A stretch of DNA of 36,614 nucleotides, from NCBI GenBank assembly GCA_913019905.1, contig CAJVZD010000050.1:1-36614 (forward strand), in the 5' to 3' direction. Position numbers and translations under genes: made by a program. The notes under the pieces were generated by a model. That model did no database searches and was not told the DNA's origin. It saw only the letters and a list, made by a program, of their open reading frames with translations. Of this stretch, positions 24,621-32,651 are shown piece by piece. The number at the start of each line of letters is the position of its first letter. The first letter of the stretch is position 1. The stretch is from an uncultured Cellvibrionales bacterium. Lineage in GTDB: Bacteria; Pseudomonadota; Gammaproteobacteria; Pseudomonadales; Dasaniaceae.

Positions 24621-26213
24621 TTAGAGCTCAAGATGTAGCTTATCCGCTAGCTGTGCCAGCAATTGATTCAAGTCGAGCTGATCGCTCGTGTGGCCAAACA
24701 CGTAGCGATCGGGACGCACCACAACTGCCTGCGACCCCGTAAACAGGCGATCGAAATGACCGCGAACTGCTGTGAAATCTTCCAATGAAATAATAGTCAT
24801 ACCCAGTCTACTAATGATAGAACGGCTAATCTCGTTCAACTCAATTTCAGATTCTGTGCGTACGACGATAGTAAAATCTTGGTCGAGTTTTTCGTCTAGA
24901 AGAAACACGTTGTCACTATTGTCTTTAACCATTGGCTGGGAAAACAGGTAACCCGTTGAGCCCTCATTGCTCACTTGCTCGACGATTATCACACCATCAC
25001 GCAACGGCGGTGCTTCACGTCCCTGTCCGTATCCCGATGATTGGTTTTTGTCTTGGGTCTCAACTTCGGGAACAGGTATCCCTCTATTTTGTGCGTCTTC
25101 TGTCGCCGCCAACTGTTCCATTAATTTGCCAAAATCGACGGCCCATTGCACAAGATCCTGGGCATGCGCCGCACGCTCTGCCTGATACTGTGTCAACAAT
25201 GAAGGATCCGAGCTACCCGACAAAACGAGCGATAGTTTCCAAGCAATATTTATCGCGTCGCGCATCCCCGCATTCATGCCTTGGCCCAAAAAAGGCGGAG
25301 TTTGGTGTGCCGCATCACCCACCAGGAAAACTCGCCCCCTACTCCACTCTTCGGCTATAGCTGCATGAAACTGATAGACCGCCTTTCGACGAATGGTATA
25401 ACTATCTCTCGGTGTCCAGGGGTCCAGTAGCGTTCTGATACTTTCCTCCGTCACCATGTCTTCCGGCCGTTCCCCGTCATTTAATTTGAATTCCCAACGG
25501 CGGTACGGGTCTTTGGTGCATACATAGGTGGCTAATCGATCGGGAGAGCACACCTGCACTGTATCCCGATTAAGCGTATGTTTAGAATTGACAATGACAT
25601 CGACCACCAGCCAGTCGTGATCGTATCCCAAATCGCGCCATGGAATGTTCAACCGTTTCCTGATACCACTAGAAGCACCATCGCACGCTAATACATAACT
25701 AACACTAAATTCAAGAGAGTCGTCGCTTGTTTCTACTTCTTCCTTGTTCTCGATACCTAAGCCCGAAGGGCTAATTGAGCAACTAACCCGCTGGCCGTCG
25801 TCCGTAAAACGCTTGAAGTCAAAACCGCTATAGGAGGTAACATTGCTGTGATCAGCAGCATAATCTCTTAAATATCGATCGAATTCCGGTTGATCAAACA
25901 TCGATATCGGCGGCCACCCATTGTTCCCAAAATCACCCAGATCCGCACCAAAAAGCCATTCCCTTTGACTGTTGGCAAATCCCGCTCTATCGCCAGGCTG
26001 CACAGCTTGCATTAAATCAGCAACCGGTTGCCCGATGCCGATACGCTGAAAAGCTCTAATCACTTCACCGTCCATGCCTACTGCGCGCGGAAGTGCATAA
26101 ACTTCTGGATCGCGCTCAACAGTGACGACTTTTAAACCGGCATGAGCAAGAAAAATAGCGGCCGCAGATCCCACTGGCCCCATTCCCACAACGGCTACAT
26201 CATAATGTCGCAT
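24621..26213 (-). CDS. FAD-dependent aromatic hydroxylase (MhpA/PheA-like)
   Basis: A 530-residue class A flavoprotein monooxygenase. Visible: the FAD motif G-M-G-P-V-G at the N-terminus, the D-G motif A-C-D-G-A-S-S-G-I-R, and the second FAD motif V-G-D-A-A-H-Q-T-P-P-F-L-G-Q-G-M-N-A-G followed by D-A-I-N-I-A-W-K-L. Length and motif layout are like 3-(3-hydroxyphenyl)propionate hydroxylase and phenol/chlorophenol hydroxylases, which use NAD(P)H and O2 to make a catechol. I start it at ATG 26213; the frame stays open upstream, but that part overlaps the TetR gene. The start is 1 bp after the TetR stop (TAG-T-ATG), with a GGAGA stretch about 9 nt upstream. The substrate is unknown. Confidence 0.92.
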   Translation of the reverse strand: MRHYDVAVVGMGPVGSAAAIFLAHAGLKVVTVERDPEVYALPRAVGMDGEVIRAFQRIGIGQPVADLMQAVQPGDRAGFANSQREWLFGADLGDFGNNGWPPISMFDQPEFDRYLRDYAADHSNVTSYSGFDFKRFTDDGQRVSCSISPSGLGIENKEEVETSDDSLEFSVSYVLACDGASSGIRKRLNIPWRDLGYDHDWLVVDVIVNSKHTLNRDTVQVCSPDRLATYVCTKDPYRRWEFKLNDGERPEDMVTEESIRTLLDPWTPRDSYTIRRKAVYQFHAAIAEEWSRGRVFLVGDAAHQTPPFLGQGMNAGMRDAINIAWKLSLVLSGSSDPSLLTQYQAERAAHAQDLVQWAVDFGKLMEQLAATEDAQNRGIPVPEVETQDKNQSSGYGQGREAPPLRDGVIIVEQVSNEGSTGYLFSQPMVKDNSDNVFLLDEKLDQDFTIVVRTESEIELNEISRSIISRLGMTIISLEDFTAVRGHFDRLFTGSQAVVVRPDRYVFGHTSDQLDLNQLLAQLADKLHLEL

Positions 26214-26214
26214 A

Positions 26215-26856
26215 CTATCGATTCTCCAAATTTTCAGGAAATAGCAAATTCGCCAACGCATCTGCATGGGCATTTATTATTTTTTCATCGGTTGTATCGA
26301 TGCCCGCAACTCGCCTAGCTTCCGGCGCCATCGAGAACATCAATGAACCGGCACCGGTCAAAATGTAGTAAAAATTCACAAACTCTATCGCAGGCACCGC
26401 ACCTAAATCTTTAGCCTGTTGAAAAAGTAATTGCAGTTGCAGATACCAAGGTCTTACGAAGGTGTCGCTAATCCACTCCATCCGCCAATCATCATCCATG
26501 CCTTCGCGAATCATTAAACGATTCACTTCTGGGTGGTGCGCACTAAATTGAACGAAAGCGCGTACGTACAACCGTAATTCTGCCACAGGTGATAAGTCAA
26601 CGGCTTGCTGGGACGTCAGATCTAGTGCGCTATTGGTGCGCTCAAACATCCATTGCGCAGCCGTTTTCCACAAGGTTTCTTTATTGCCAAAGTGATAGCG
26701 AATTAGCCCACGCTTTACACCGGCAGCTTCTTCAATATTCCGAGTCGACGCTGCTTCGTACCCGGTACTCGCGAATACAGTTGTAGCTGCGGCAAGCAAA
26801 CTCTCTCTTGTCGCTTGCGCTCTTTCCTGTACAGGTGGTTTTCCAGTGTTAGACAT
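26215..26856 (-). CDS. TetR family regulator of the aromatic cluster
   Basis: A 213-residue TetR-type repressor. The N-terminal helix-turn-helix spans about residues 15-60 (T-R-E-S-L-L-A-A-A-T-T-V-F-A, then A-S-T-R-N-I-E-E-A-A-G-V and Y-H-F-G-N-K-E-T-L). The C-terminal ligand domain includes a V-N-R-L-M-I-R-E-G motif seen in many TetR regulators. It is the first gene of a leftward unit with the hydroxylase (1 bp apart) and FAH. The start codon is only 16 bp from a long inverted repeat, the likely operator, so it should repress itself and the rightward dioxygenase gene. The inducer is probably a pathway aromatic (inference). Confidence 0.94.
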   Translation of the reverse strand: MSNTGKPPVQERAQATRESLLAAATTVFASTGYEAASTRNIEEAAGVKRGLIRYHFGNKETLWKTAAQWMFERTNSALDLTSQQAVDLSPVAELRLYVRAFVQFSAHHPEVNRLMIREGMDDDWRMEWISDTFVRPWYLQLQLLFQQAKDLGAVPAIEFVNFYYILTGAGSLMFSMAPEARRVAGIDTTDEKIINAHADALANLLFPENLENR

Positions 26857-26871
26857 CTACAGACCCGAATT

Positions 26872-26922
26872 AACTTGACAAGTGACGAGATAATATATAC
26901 ATTTTTCGTCACCTGTCAAGTT
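26872..26922. promoter_or_regulatory. Inverted-repeat operator with overlapping divergent promoters
   Basis: Arms of 17 bp at 26872-26888 and 26906-26922 are inverted copies with one mismatch, spaced 17 bp. Each arm holds a perfect -35 hexamer TTGACA: rightward at 26875-26880 (possible -10 TACATT at 26898-26903) and leftward at 26919-26914 (possible -10 TATTAT, 26895-26890). Each arm also has a smaller near-palindrome ACTTG-A-C(A/G)(A/G)GT. Repressor bound to the arms would block both promoters. Confidence 0.85.
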
Positions 26923-26964
26923 TTACTATTTAGTTATCTCAACCCATTTCTCAGGAGTGCGAAA

Positions 26965-27873
26965 ATGTCCCCAATTATCGATATTCATCACGTGCGGTTT
27001 AGCGTTGCCGACCTAGCTAAACAGCGGCAGTTTTTAGAGGATTTCGGCATGAAGGTCAACGAAGAGGACGGCGTACTTTATGCTCGCGGCACCGACGCGT
27101 CTCCTTATATCTATATCGCGGAACAGGGAGAACCGGCATTTTTGGGATTGGCCTTTGCGGCAAGCAGCTTGCAGGATCTTACCGAAATAGCCGCCATAGA
27201 CGGAGCAGTTATTGAGAATTCATCGTTACCTGGAGGAGGGAAAATAGTGCATTTGACCGACCCCGACGGCCTTTCCGTAGACGTTGTATTTGGTATCACA
27301 GAATCCGATACACTGCCAGTGCCAAGCCGCCTGCCTCTTAATACAGGTTCGACGCAAGGCCGACAAAACGAACGTGTTATATTGCAAGACGCATCGGTAG
27401 TCATTAAGCGCCTAGGTCATTGTGTCATCAACGTGACCGATTTTCGAACGAGCGAAGCCTGGTATAAAGAACGTTTTGGATTATTGACCAGTGACGAAAT
27501 TCAGCTGGACGATAACGGAACTGTGCTCGGTGCTTTCATGCGCTGCAATCGTGGAGAAAAATTTGTCGATCATCACACCTTGTTTTTGGTGCACGCCGGG
27601 AAACTGGAATTCAATCACGCCGCTTTTGAAATCGCCGATTGGGATATGTTGATGAGAGGGCACGATCTCCTCACGAATCGGGGTTACGAAGCACGATGGG
27701 GAATAGGAAAACACGTTTTAGGTAGTCAGGTTTTCGATTACTGGAAAGATCCCGCTGGCTTCACCTTGGAACATTTCACAGATGGAGATTTATTTAATGA
27801 ATCCTGGGGGTCGCACAAAGCGCCCTTAGAACAGCTGCTAAAAGTACAATGGGGACCGGACGGAGCACCATAG
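26965..27873 (+). CDS. Type I extradiol ring-cleavage dioxygenase (two-domain VOC family)
   Basis: A 302-residue two-module vicinal oxygen chelate protein. The second module carries the full Fe(II) triad of type I extradiol dioxygenases, His152 (L-G-H-C), His218 (F-N-H-A) and Glu269 (L-E-H-F), plus the F-D-Y-W-K-D-P-A-G-F stretch with the acid-base Tyr region. It should open a catechol ring next to its hydroxyls (meta cleavage). AGGAG at 26953-26957, 7 nt before ATG 26965, fixes the start; the frame is open further upstream, but only through the operator. Divergent from TetR and sharing the operator, so co-regulated with hydroxylase and FAH. The catechol substrate is unknown. Confidence 0.9.
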   Translation: MSPIIDIHHVRFSVADLAKQRQFLEDFGMKVNEEDGVLYARGTDASPYIYIAEQGEPAFLGLAFAASSLQDLTEIAAIDGAVIENSSLPGGGKIVHLTDPDGLSVDVVFGITESDTLPVPSRLPLNTGSTQGRQNERVILQDASVVIKRLGHCVINVTDFRTSEAWYKERFGLLTSDEIQLDDNGTVLGAFMRCNRGEKFVDHHTLFLVHAGKLEFNHAAFEIADWDMLMRGHDLLTNRGYEARWGIGKHVLGSQVFDYWKDPAGFTLEHFTDGDLFNESWGSHKAPLEQLLKVQWGPDGAP

Positions 27874-27987
27874 ATAGAACGTTCCTGCGTATTACGACAA
27901 ATTCGACGTAGAAACTCAATGAACGAATTCGGTCAATGGATTCAACATAACTTTCTTCGCTTCGTTCATTAAATCACCGGATTTATT

Positions 27988-29007
27988 ATGCAAATGCTAG
28001 TCGGGTTTATTTTTGTTGCGGCCCTCGTATGGTATGTCATCGAACACCGTCAGCGTTCCACCCGCGCTATGCCGGGTGGAATTGACAAGACAGTGAGCAT
28101 TCCTCACTCACAAATATGGGAACTTTACCACAACGATTTTTCTCTCTGCTCTAAGAAGATTCGAGTCTGCTTGGCTGAATTAGATATCGGTTATAAGTCT
28201 CATCATATCGACTTAATTGAGACGGGCTCATATCAAAATCTCTCCCGTGCGTTTTTGAAAGTAAACCCTGGCGCGACCGTTCCCGTTCTCATCCATCAGG
28301 GCCATCCCATATATGAGTCGCATGAGCAGTTAAAATATTCCGCTAGTCACGCGGCAAACCCGTACTTGTTGATACCGAAGGATCCTGAAAAGAAGTCTAT
28401 TATGGAGTACTGGGTACACAAGACCTCGCTCGTCGGCGACGATCCGATTGCCGCAATGAACGACACTGCCGGCAATGCAATTCCGGGCCTGACGCTTCCT
28501 ATATTTTCGGCAATGATGACCTACATCCCCTACTACCGAATTGCCGAAGGCCTGTTATTTCATCGACTAAAAAAACGCGCCCTATTCTTCATGGTAATTA
28601 AGTTGTTTGGCATAAAAAGACTAACAAAAATGAAACCCCTGCTTAAAGTCATCGAACAAAGCGTAAAGGCGATGCACAGGCATCTGCAGGAATTGGAGCG
28701 GGTATTGGCCAATTCCGATGGAAAATGGATTGTAGGCGATCAATTTACGCTCGCCGATGTTGGCATGATGGTGATATTTGACAGATTATTGGAAGTTGAT
28801 TGGATCGACGAATTCATCACGACCGAAACACCAAACTTGAGAAACTATTGGAATGATCTGCAAGACCGTGATAGTTATGCCGCGGCAATTGACCAGTTTA
28901 GTCACCCCACAGTAGTGAGAGGAAAAGCAATTATCGTTGACCTTAAGCAAGGCGATGAAGACTTTCGAAAAGCGTTGCACTCCAACCCTATTGAGGTCGA
29001 CGTCTGA
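27988..29007 (+). CDS. Membrane-anchored glutathione S-transferase-like protein
   Basis: A 339-residue GST-fold protein. The first 20 residues form a hydrophobic helix (M-Q-M-L-V-G-F-I-F-V-A-A-L-V-W-Y-V), an unusual N-terminal anchor. The thioredoxin-like domain (about 43-130) has S-L-C-S-K-K-I-R with the catalytic Ser/Cys region, the cis-proline N-P-G-A-T-V-P-V-L and Y-E-S-H-E for glutathione binding. The C-terminal helical domain has G-D-Q-F-T-L-A-D-V. It follows the dioxygenase on the same strand after 114 bp, so it is plausibly co-transcribed and may isomerise or detoxify a ring-cleavage product, as GSTs of gentisate-type pathways do. That role is inference. Confidence 0.85.
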   Translation: MQMLVGFIFVAALVWYVIEHRQRSTRAMPGGIDKTVSIPHSQIWELYHNDFSLCSKKIRVCLAELDIGYKSHHIDLIETGSYQNLSRAFLKVNPGATVPVLIHQGHPIYESHEQLKYSASHAANPYLLIPKDPEKKSIMEYWVHKTSLVGDDPIAAMNDTAGNAIPGLTLPIFSAMMTYIPYYRIAEGLLFHRLKKRALFFMVIKLFGIKRLTKMKPLLKVIEQSVKAMHRHLQELERVLANSDGKWIVGDQFTLADVGMMVIFDRLLEVDWIDEFITTETPNLRNYWNDLQDRDSYAAAIDQFSHPTVVRGKAIIVDLKQGDEDFRKALHSNPIEVDV

Positions 29008-29032
29008 AGAACGTTGGTAAAACCCATAGGGG

Positions 29033-29049
29033 TTGAGCTGGAAGCTCAA
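29033..29049. terminator. Short hairpin after the GST-like gene
   Basis: A perfect 7-bp stem (TTGAGCT / AGCTCAA) with a GGA loop, 26 bp after the GST-like stop codon. A C-rich stretch and then a five-T run follow at some distance, so it is at best a weak terminator. Confidence 0.35.
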
Positions 29050-29239
29050 TCGGCCCGACCCCGCAAATTTTTCTATGCAACTGCCTGGGTTAAATGTAGT
29101 TAGTGAACCGGGACTACCGGCTCTCGATAGAGACGCAAGCCGCACCACAATCACCGCACTCCACATCGGTCAGCAACCCTCATCTAAGCTATAGCTACGG
29201 TTAGCGTGAAATCTTCAATGTGCCTCCAGCTAACCAAGC

Positions 29240-29656
29240 TTAAAGAATGAGAATCAATGCTATGATAACAATCGCCAGAATCCCCACAAATTTGTAAACA
29301 CCCGACTTAGTAAGACCCGGCTTTTTGTGTTGCGCCTCCTCCATAACGAGTCGAGCCATTAAGTCATCAACCTGAGGACCGCTAAGCCTTTCCGTTTCCA
29401 CGCTTTCTTTCACTGCTTTCCTAGAATGAGTGCTTGACTCGATCGCGTTACTCGAAGTTTCGGTCAGAACCTTCAAGCTATCCGCAGTGCGCTGAACCGT
29501 TTGTTTCGAAGCCTGTTCCTGCCGCTCGACTGCGCCCAATAAGCCAATAAGATGCTGCCGGTCAGTGTTGTTTATTTTGCTTATCGCGTCACTGTCTGTA
29601 GCGCGAAGACTATAGGTATTTCCGTTTATTATGAAGGTTATGCTCGGATTTTCCAT
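29240..29656 (-). CDS. Tail-anchored coiled-coil protein of unknown function
   Basis: A 138-residue protein not recognised. It starts with a small beta-rich part (I-T-F-I-I-N-G-N-T-Y-S-L-R-A), continues with a long polar helix rich in Gln, Thr, Ser and Glu (about 25-95) that could form a coiled coil, and ends with one hydrophobic helix of about 20 residues at the very C-terminus, so it would be tail-anchored with its bulk in the cytoplasm. I start it at ATG 29656; a TTG at 29692 would add 12 residues. It ends 232 bp from the GST-like gene and begins 63 bp after the amidohydrolase stop on the same strand, so the two may be co-transcribed. Confidence 0.7.
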   Translation of the reverse strand: MENPSITFIINGNTYSLRATDSDAISKINNTDRQHLIGLLGAVERQEQASKQTVQRTADSLKVLTETSSNAIESSTHSRKAVKESVETERLSGPQVDDLMARLVMEEAQHKKPGLTKSGVYKFVGILAIVIIALILIL

Positions 29657-29718
29657 AGTGAATACACCCAATAACTTTGCAGATTCTCCCAAGGAAAACC
29701 TGCGATCGGCTTCAATAA

Positions 29719-31440
29719 TCAGGCCGCAATACTACGATCAATTTTTTGACGACGGACCAATTTTCCAGGTAATGCACCCGTATGCTCACCTTTCCGGAAG
29801 GTAACTTTCCCGCTTTTAACGGTAGCCTCATAACCATCGACTCGTTGCACCAATCGTTTACCACCGGCGGGCAAGTCGAATATTGCTTCAGGCCTATGTA
29901 ATTGCAAGGCACCAAAATCGATAATATTAATGTCAGCAATAAAACCGGGTTTTAGCAAACCTCTATCTAACATACCGTAAGCTTCAGCGGTGGTTCTGGT
30001 CAAGGATTTGACGATAAACTCAAGCTCGAGCTGGGTTCCGGATTTTCTATCGCGACCCCAGTGCGTCATTATAAAACTGGGCATACCCGCGTCGGCGATC
30101 ACACCACAATGGGCACCTCCGTCGCTTAAACCCATAACGATATTGGGGTGTTGCATTGTTTTCACATGAGCATCCAAGTTGTAATTTTCGTAGCTGCCAA
30201 GGGGCTGATAAAAAAGCTCTTTGCCGTTATCCGCCACCAAAAGGTCATACATCACTTCCATCGGAGACATGCCTTTACTCTCAGCGATGCCAACAATACT
30301 GTCTTTATACTCGGGTTCGTAATTTGGTTTTTCCCCCAACGGAAATACAATACTTAATATTTTTTCCATATCACTCATAATACCCGTATTTATCAGCGAT
30401 TTTTCACTTAGAATCTGGGCTTTCACAGCGGGATCTAACATTCGAGCGACCAATTCATCATGCGCTAAACCGGCTAGCTGGGAAGCATAGGTTGGATGCC
30501 CTACAAAAGCATGAAAGTTACTTTGCAAACCGTGTAAAACTCCCGTTGGACGCCCCGCCATCTGCGGCCGAATTTCTCTACCCTCGGTGCGAGCTTCCTC
30601 TGCGATTTTATATATTTTCCCGTCGATATACGCTTCCTGAGACGTCGCAATTAGCGTCATTGGTAAACCCGTTTGCTCGCCAAAATCTTTTATCCAGCTC
30701 CATTCATTATCATCACCGAGATTATCGGACACTAATTCGAAAATGGCGTTATCCATATCTTTCATGCCCAAACCCAGCTGTAACATTTCATCACTTCCGG
30801 CAAAGGTACCTGGCATGTATTCACCATGAAGATCCTTGTGTAGTAGGGTTTTTGAAGAAGAAAAACCCATAGCACCAGCCTCAACACCTTCGCGAACCAA
30901 GTCGGCCATTTGTTGAATTTCATCTTGTGTCGGCGCGTAGTCTTTATTACATCGATCGCCCATTACGTAAGCTCTAACGGCTCCATGCGGAACCTGAGTT
31001 GCTACGTCCATCACTCTTGGCATCGACTCCAAGGAATCGAGGTATTCGGGGAAACTCTCCCACTGCCAATCAATTCCCTCCGATAATGCCGCACCTGGAA
31101 TATCTTCCACTCCCTCCATCAATTCAATAAGGAAATTACGATCTTTAGGTTTAACGGGTGCAAATCCAACGCCACAATTGCCCATGACAACTGTCGTCAC
31201 TCCGTGCCAACTTGACGGAGCAAGCAAGGGGTCCCAAGTCGCCTGCCCATCATAATGAGTGTGAATGTCGACCCAACCGGGAGTAACAAGTTTCCCGCAG
31301 GCGTCCAGTTCTTCCTTCGCAACACCGCCGATCTTACCGACCGAGGTTATCTTGCCATCGTCAACGGCAATATCGCCGACAAAACGTGGGTTTCCAGTAC
31401 CATCGATAATGGTACCGTTTCGAATAATCAGGTCATGCAT
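29719..31440 (-). CDS. D-aminoacylase-like amidohydrolase
   Basis: A 573-residue amidohydrolase of the N-acyl-D-amino-acid deacylase group. Visible: the N-terminal strand pattern D-L-I-I-R-N-G-T-I-I-D-G-T-G-N-P, the metal motif H-T-H-Y-D-G-Q, the cysteine motif G-N-C-G-V-G-F-A-P in which Cys acts as metal ligand in this group, and the catalytic S-D-G-G-A-H. The C-terminal small beta domain has G-F-I-A-D-I-N-I-I-D. The start is fixed by AAGGAG 6 nt before ATG 31440; an ATG at 31455 lies upstream of that Shine-Dalgarno. Substrate could be an N-acyl amino acid or a cyclic amide; the group is broad. Confidence 0.88.
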   Translation of the reverse strand: MHDLIIRNGTIIDGTGNPRFVGDIAVDDGKITSVGKIGGVAKEELDACGKLVTPGWVDIHTHYDGQATWDPLLAPSSWHGVTTVVMGNCGVGFAPVKPKDRNFLIELMEGVEDIPGAALSEGIDWQWESFPEYLDSLESMPRVMDVATQVPHGAVRAYVMGDRCNKDYAPTQDEIQQMADLVREGVEAGAMGFSSSKTLLHKDLHGEYMPGTFAGSDEMLQLGLGMKDMDNAIFELVSDNLGDDNEWSWIKDFGEQTGLPMTLIATSQEAYIDGKIYKIAEEARTEGREIRPQMAGRPTGVLHGLQSNFHAFVGHPTYASQLAGLAHDELVARMLDPAVKAQILSEKSLINTGIMSDMEKILSIVFPLGEKPNYEPEYKDSIVGIAESKGMSPMEVMYDLLVADNGKELFYQPLGSYENYNLDAHVKTMQHPNIVMGLSDGGAHCGVIADAGMPSFIMTHWGRDRKSGTQLELEFIVKSLTRTTAEAYGMLDRGLLKPGFIADINIIDFGALQLHRPEAIFDLPAGGKRLVQRVDGYEATVKSGKVTFRKGEHTGALPGKLVRRQKIDRSIAA

Positions 31441-32085
31441 GAAATTCTCCTTCATGGAATATTGGATTAAGTCGAGCCAGGTTTTCCGCGACCATCCATT
31501 TATTATTTAGTTTTTTACTCACAATCCAGAATGAATTCCTTGGCCACACTTGTCAAGCACAGGGCTTAGCAACGGCATAGCACTCTGGCGAACAGCCCTG
31601 CAATACTGAACGGTCTTAATATTAAACTTTCTTAATCTGAGAAAAACGCGTCAAATGATCGCTCAGCCACCGAAAGTTGATTCGCTGCCCAGACTTTCAG
31701 TCAAAGGGACCGCAACGATTCTTATGTACATGTTTTCGATTTTTCCCGCTGTCGGTTATATTGTTCTCCCGTTCTCGCTTTCGAACAACCGGCGTTTCTC
31801 ACCGTTAGTGAGAGAGCAGTCGCAGCAAAAAAATGCACATAAAACCTTCACGCAGAAACTTCTGCAACTAGACGACTTGAATACCTTCGGCACCTCGAAG
31901 AATATCGATATAACTGACCAACATCGCGAATCAGCACATTTTGATTACGGGGGTCCGGAATAGCGGCCTCATGAACGTGAGCAACCTGAGCGCCCTCTTG
32001 ACTATAGACAGGAGCAGGTATTATTGTTGAATAACAACCCTTTGATTTTATCAACATAAAACACCCTTTGCCGGTTTAGGAGTGA
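31441..32085. other. Gene-poor region between amidohydrolase and cupin gene
   Basis: 645 bp. Open frames of 60-100 codons exist on both strands (for instance 31655-31963 rightward), but none has a Shine-Dalgarno or a recognisable protein pattern. I see no tRNA, terminator hairpin or repeat. It should hold the divergent promoters of the two flanking genes; part of it may be decayed coding sequence. Confidence 0.5.
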
Positions 32086-32568
32086 GTGAAATTGGAAACA
32101 CAAGACGATTGGCGAGACAACGGAGTTAAAGTGATCAGTGGTAGTCATCTTGACACTAATACGCCGCAAACTCCCGGCATGAACAGAGCGGCAGCGATTA
32201 ATTTCGCTACTGCTGGTGCCCAGAAATTATGGGCCGGCACGGTGGAAATTCATCCAGACGCCAAGACCGGTGTACATCACCATGGCGACTTGGAAAGTAT
32301 CATCTATATTGTTAGCGGCAAAGCCCGGATGCGTTGGGGCGATCAATTGCAGTATGTCGCCGAAGCCGGTCCCGGTGACTTTATTTTTGTTCCACCTTTC
32401 GTTCCTCATCAAGAAATTAACGCCTGCACCGACGAATCATTACACTGCGTTCTCGTCCGTAGCGGTCAAGACCCTGTTGTGGTCAATCTCGACATTCCCG
32501 TTGCCGAGGATCCCGCGGGCTTATTCTGGGTTGACGCTATTCATCCCGTTCCGAATCAGGACAGTTAA
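32086..32568 (+). CDS. Single-domain cupin protein
   Basis: A 160-residue cupin. Motif 1 reads H-H-H-G-D-L-E followed by Y-I-V-S-G, and motif 2 G-D-F-I-F-V-P-P-F-V-P-H-Q-E, giving the usual metal-binding His/Glu set. The start is uncertain: GTG 32086 is only 3 nt after AGGAG (32078-32082), while an in-frame TTG at 32092 is 9 nt after it; no ATG is available. Cupins of this size are dioxygenases, isomerases or sugar/acid-binding proteins, so the reaction cannot be assigned. It is divergent from the amidohydrolase and convergent with the trpBA-like pair. Confidence 0.85.
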   Translation: MKLETQDDWRDNGVKVISGSHLDTNTPQTPGMNRAAAINFATAGAQKLWAGTVEIHPDAKTGVHHHGDLESIIYIVSGKARMRWGDQLQYVAEAGPGDFIFVPPFVPHQEINACTDESLHCVLVRSGQDPVVVNLDIPVAEDPAGLFWVDAIHPVPNQDS

Positions 32569-32651
32569 GTCAACCAAAGATTATTTATGAAAAGACCACT
32601 TGTTCTCATCATCATTTGTTTTGATTGAAGCTACAAAAAATAAATAATCAC

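Noticed and set aside
26815..26964. Upstream extension of the extradiol dioxygenase frame by 50 codons
   Set aside because: It would run through the operator and promoter, and a good AGGAG sits just before ATG 26965.
31655..31963. Rightward open frame of 102 codons between amidohydrolase and cupin genes
   Set aside because: It has no Shine-Dalgarno, low-complexity composition and no pattern I recognise; an opposite-strand frame overlaps it equally well.
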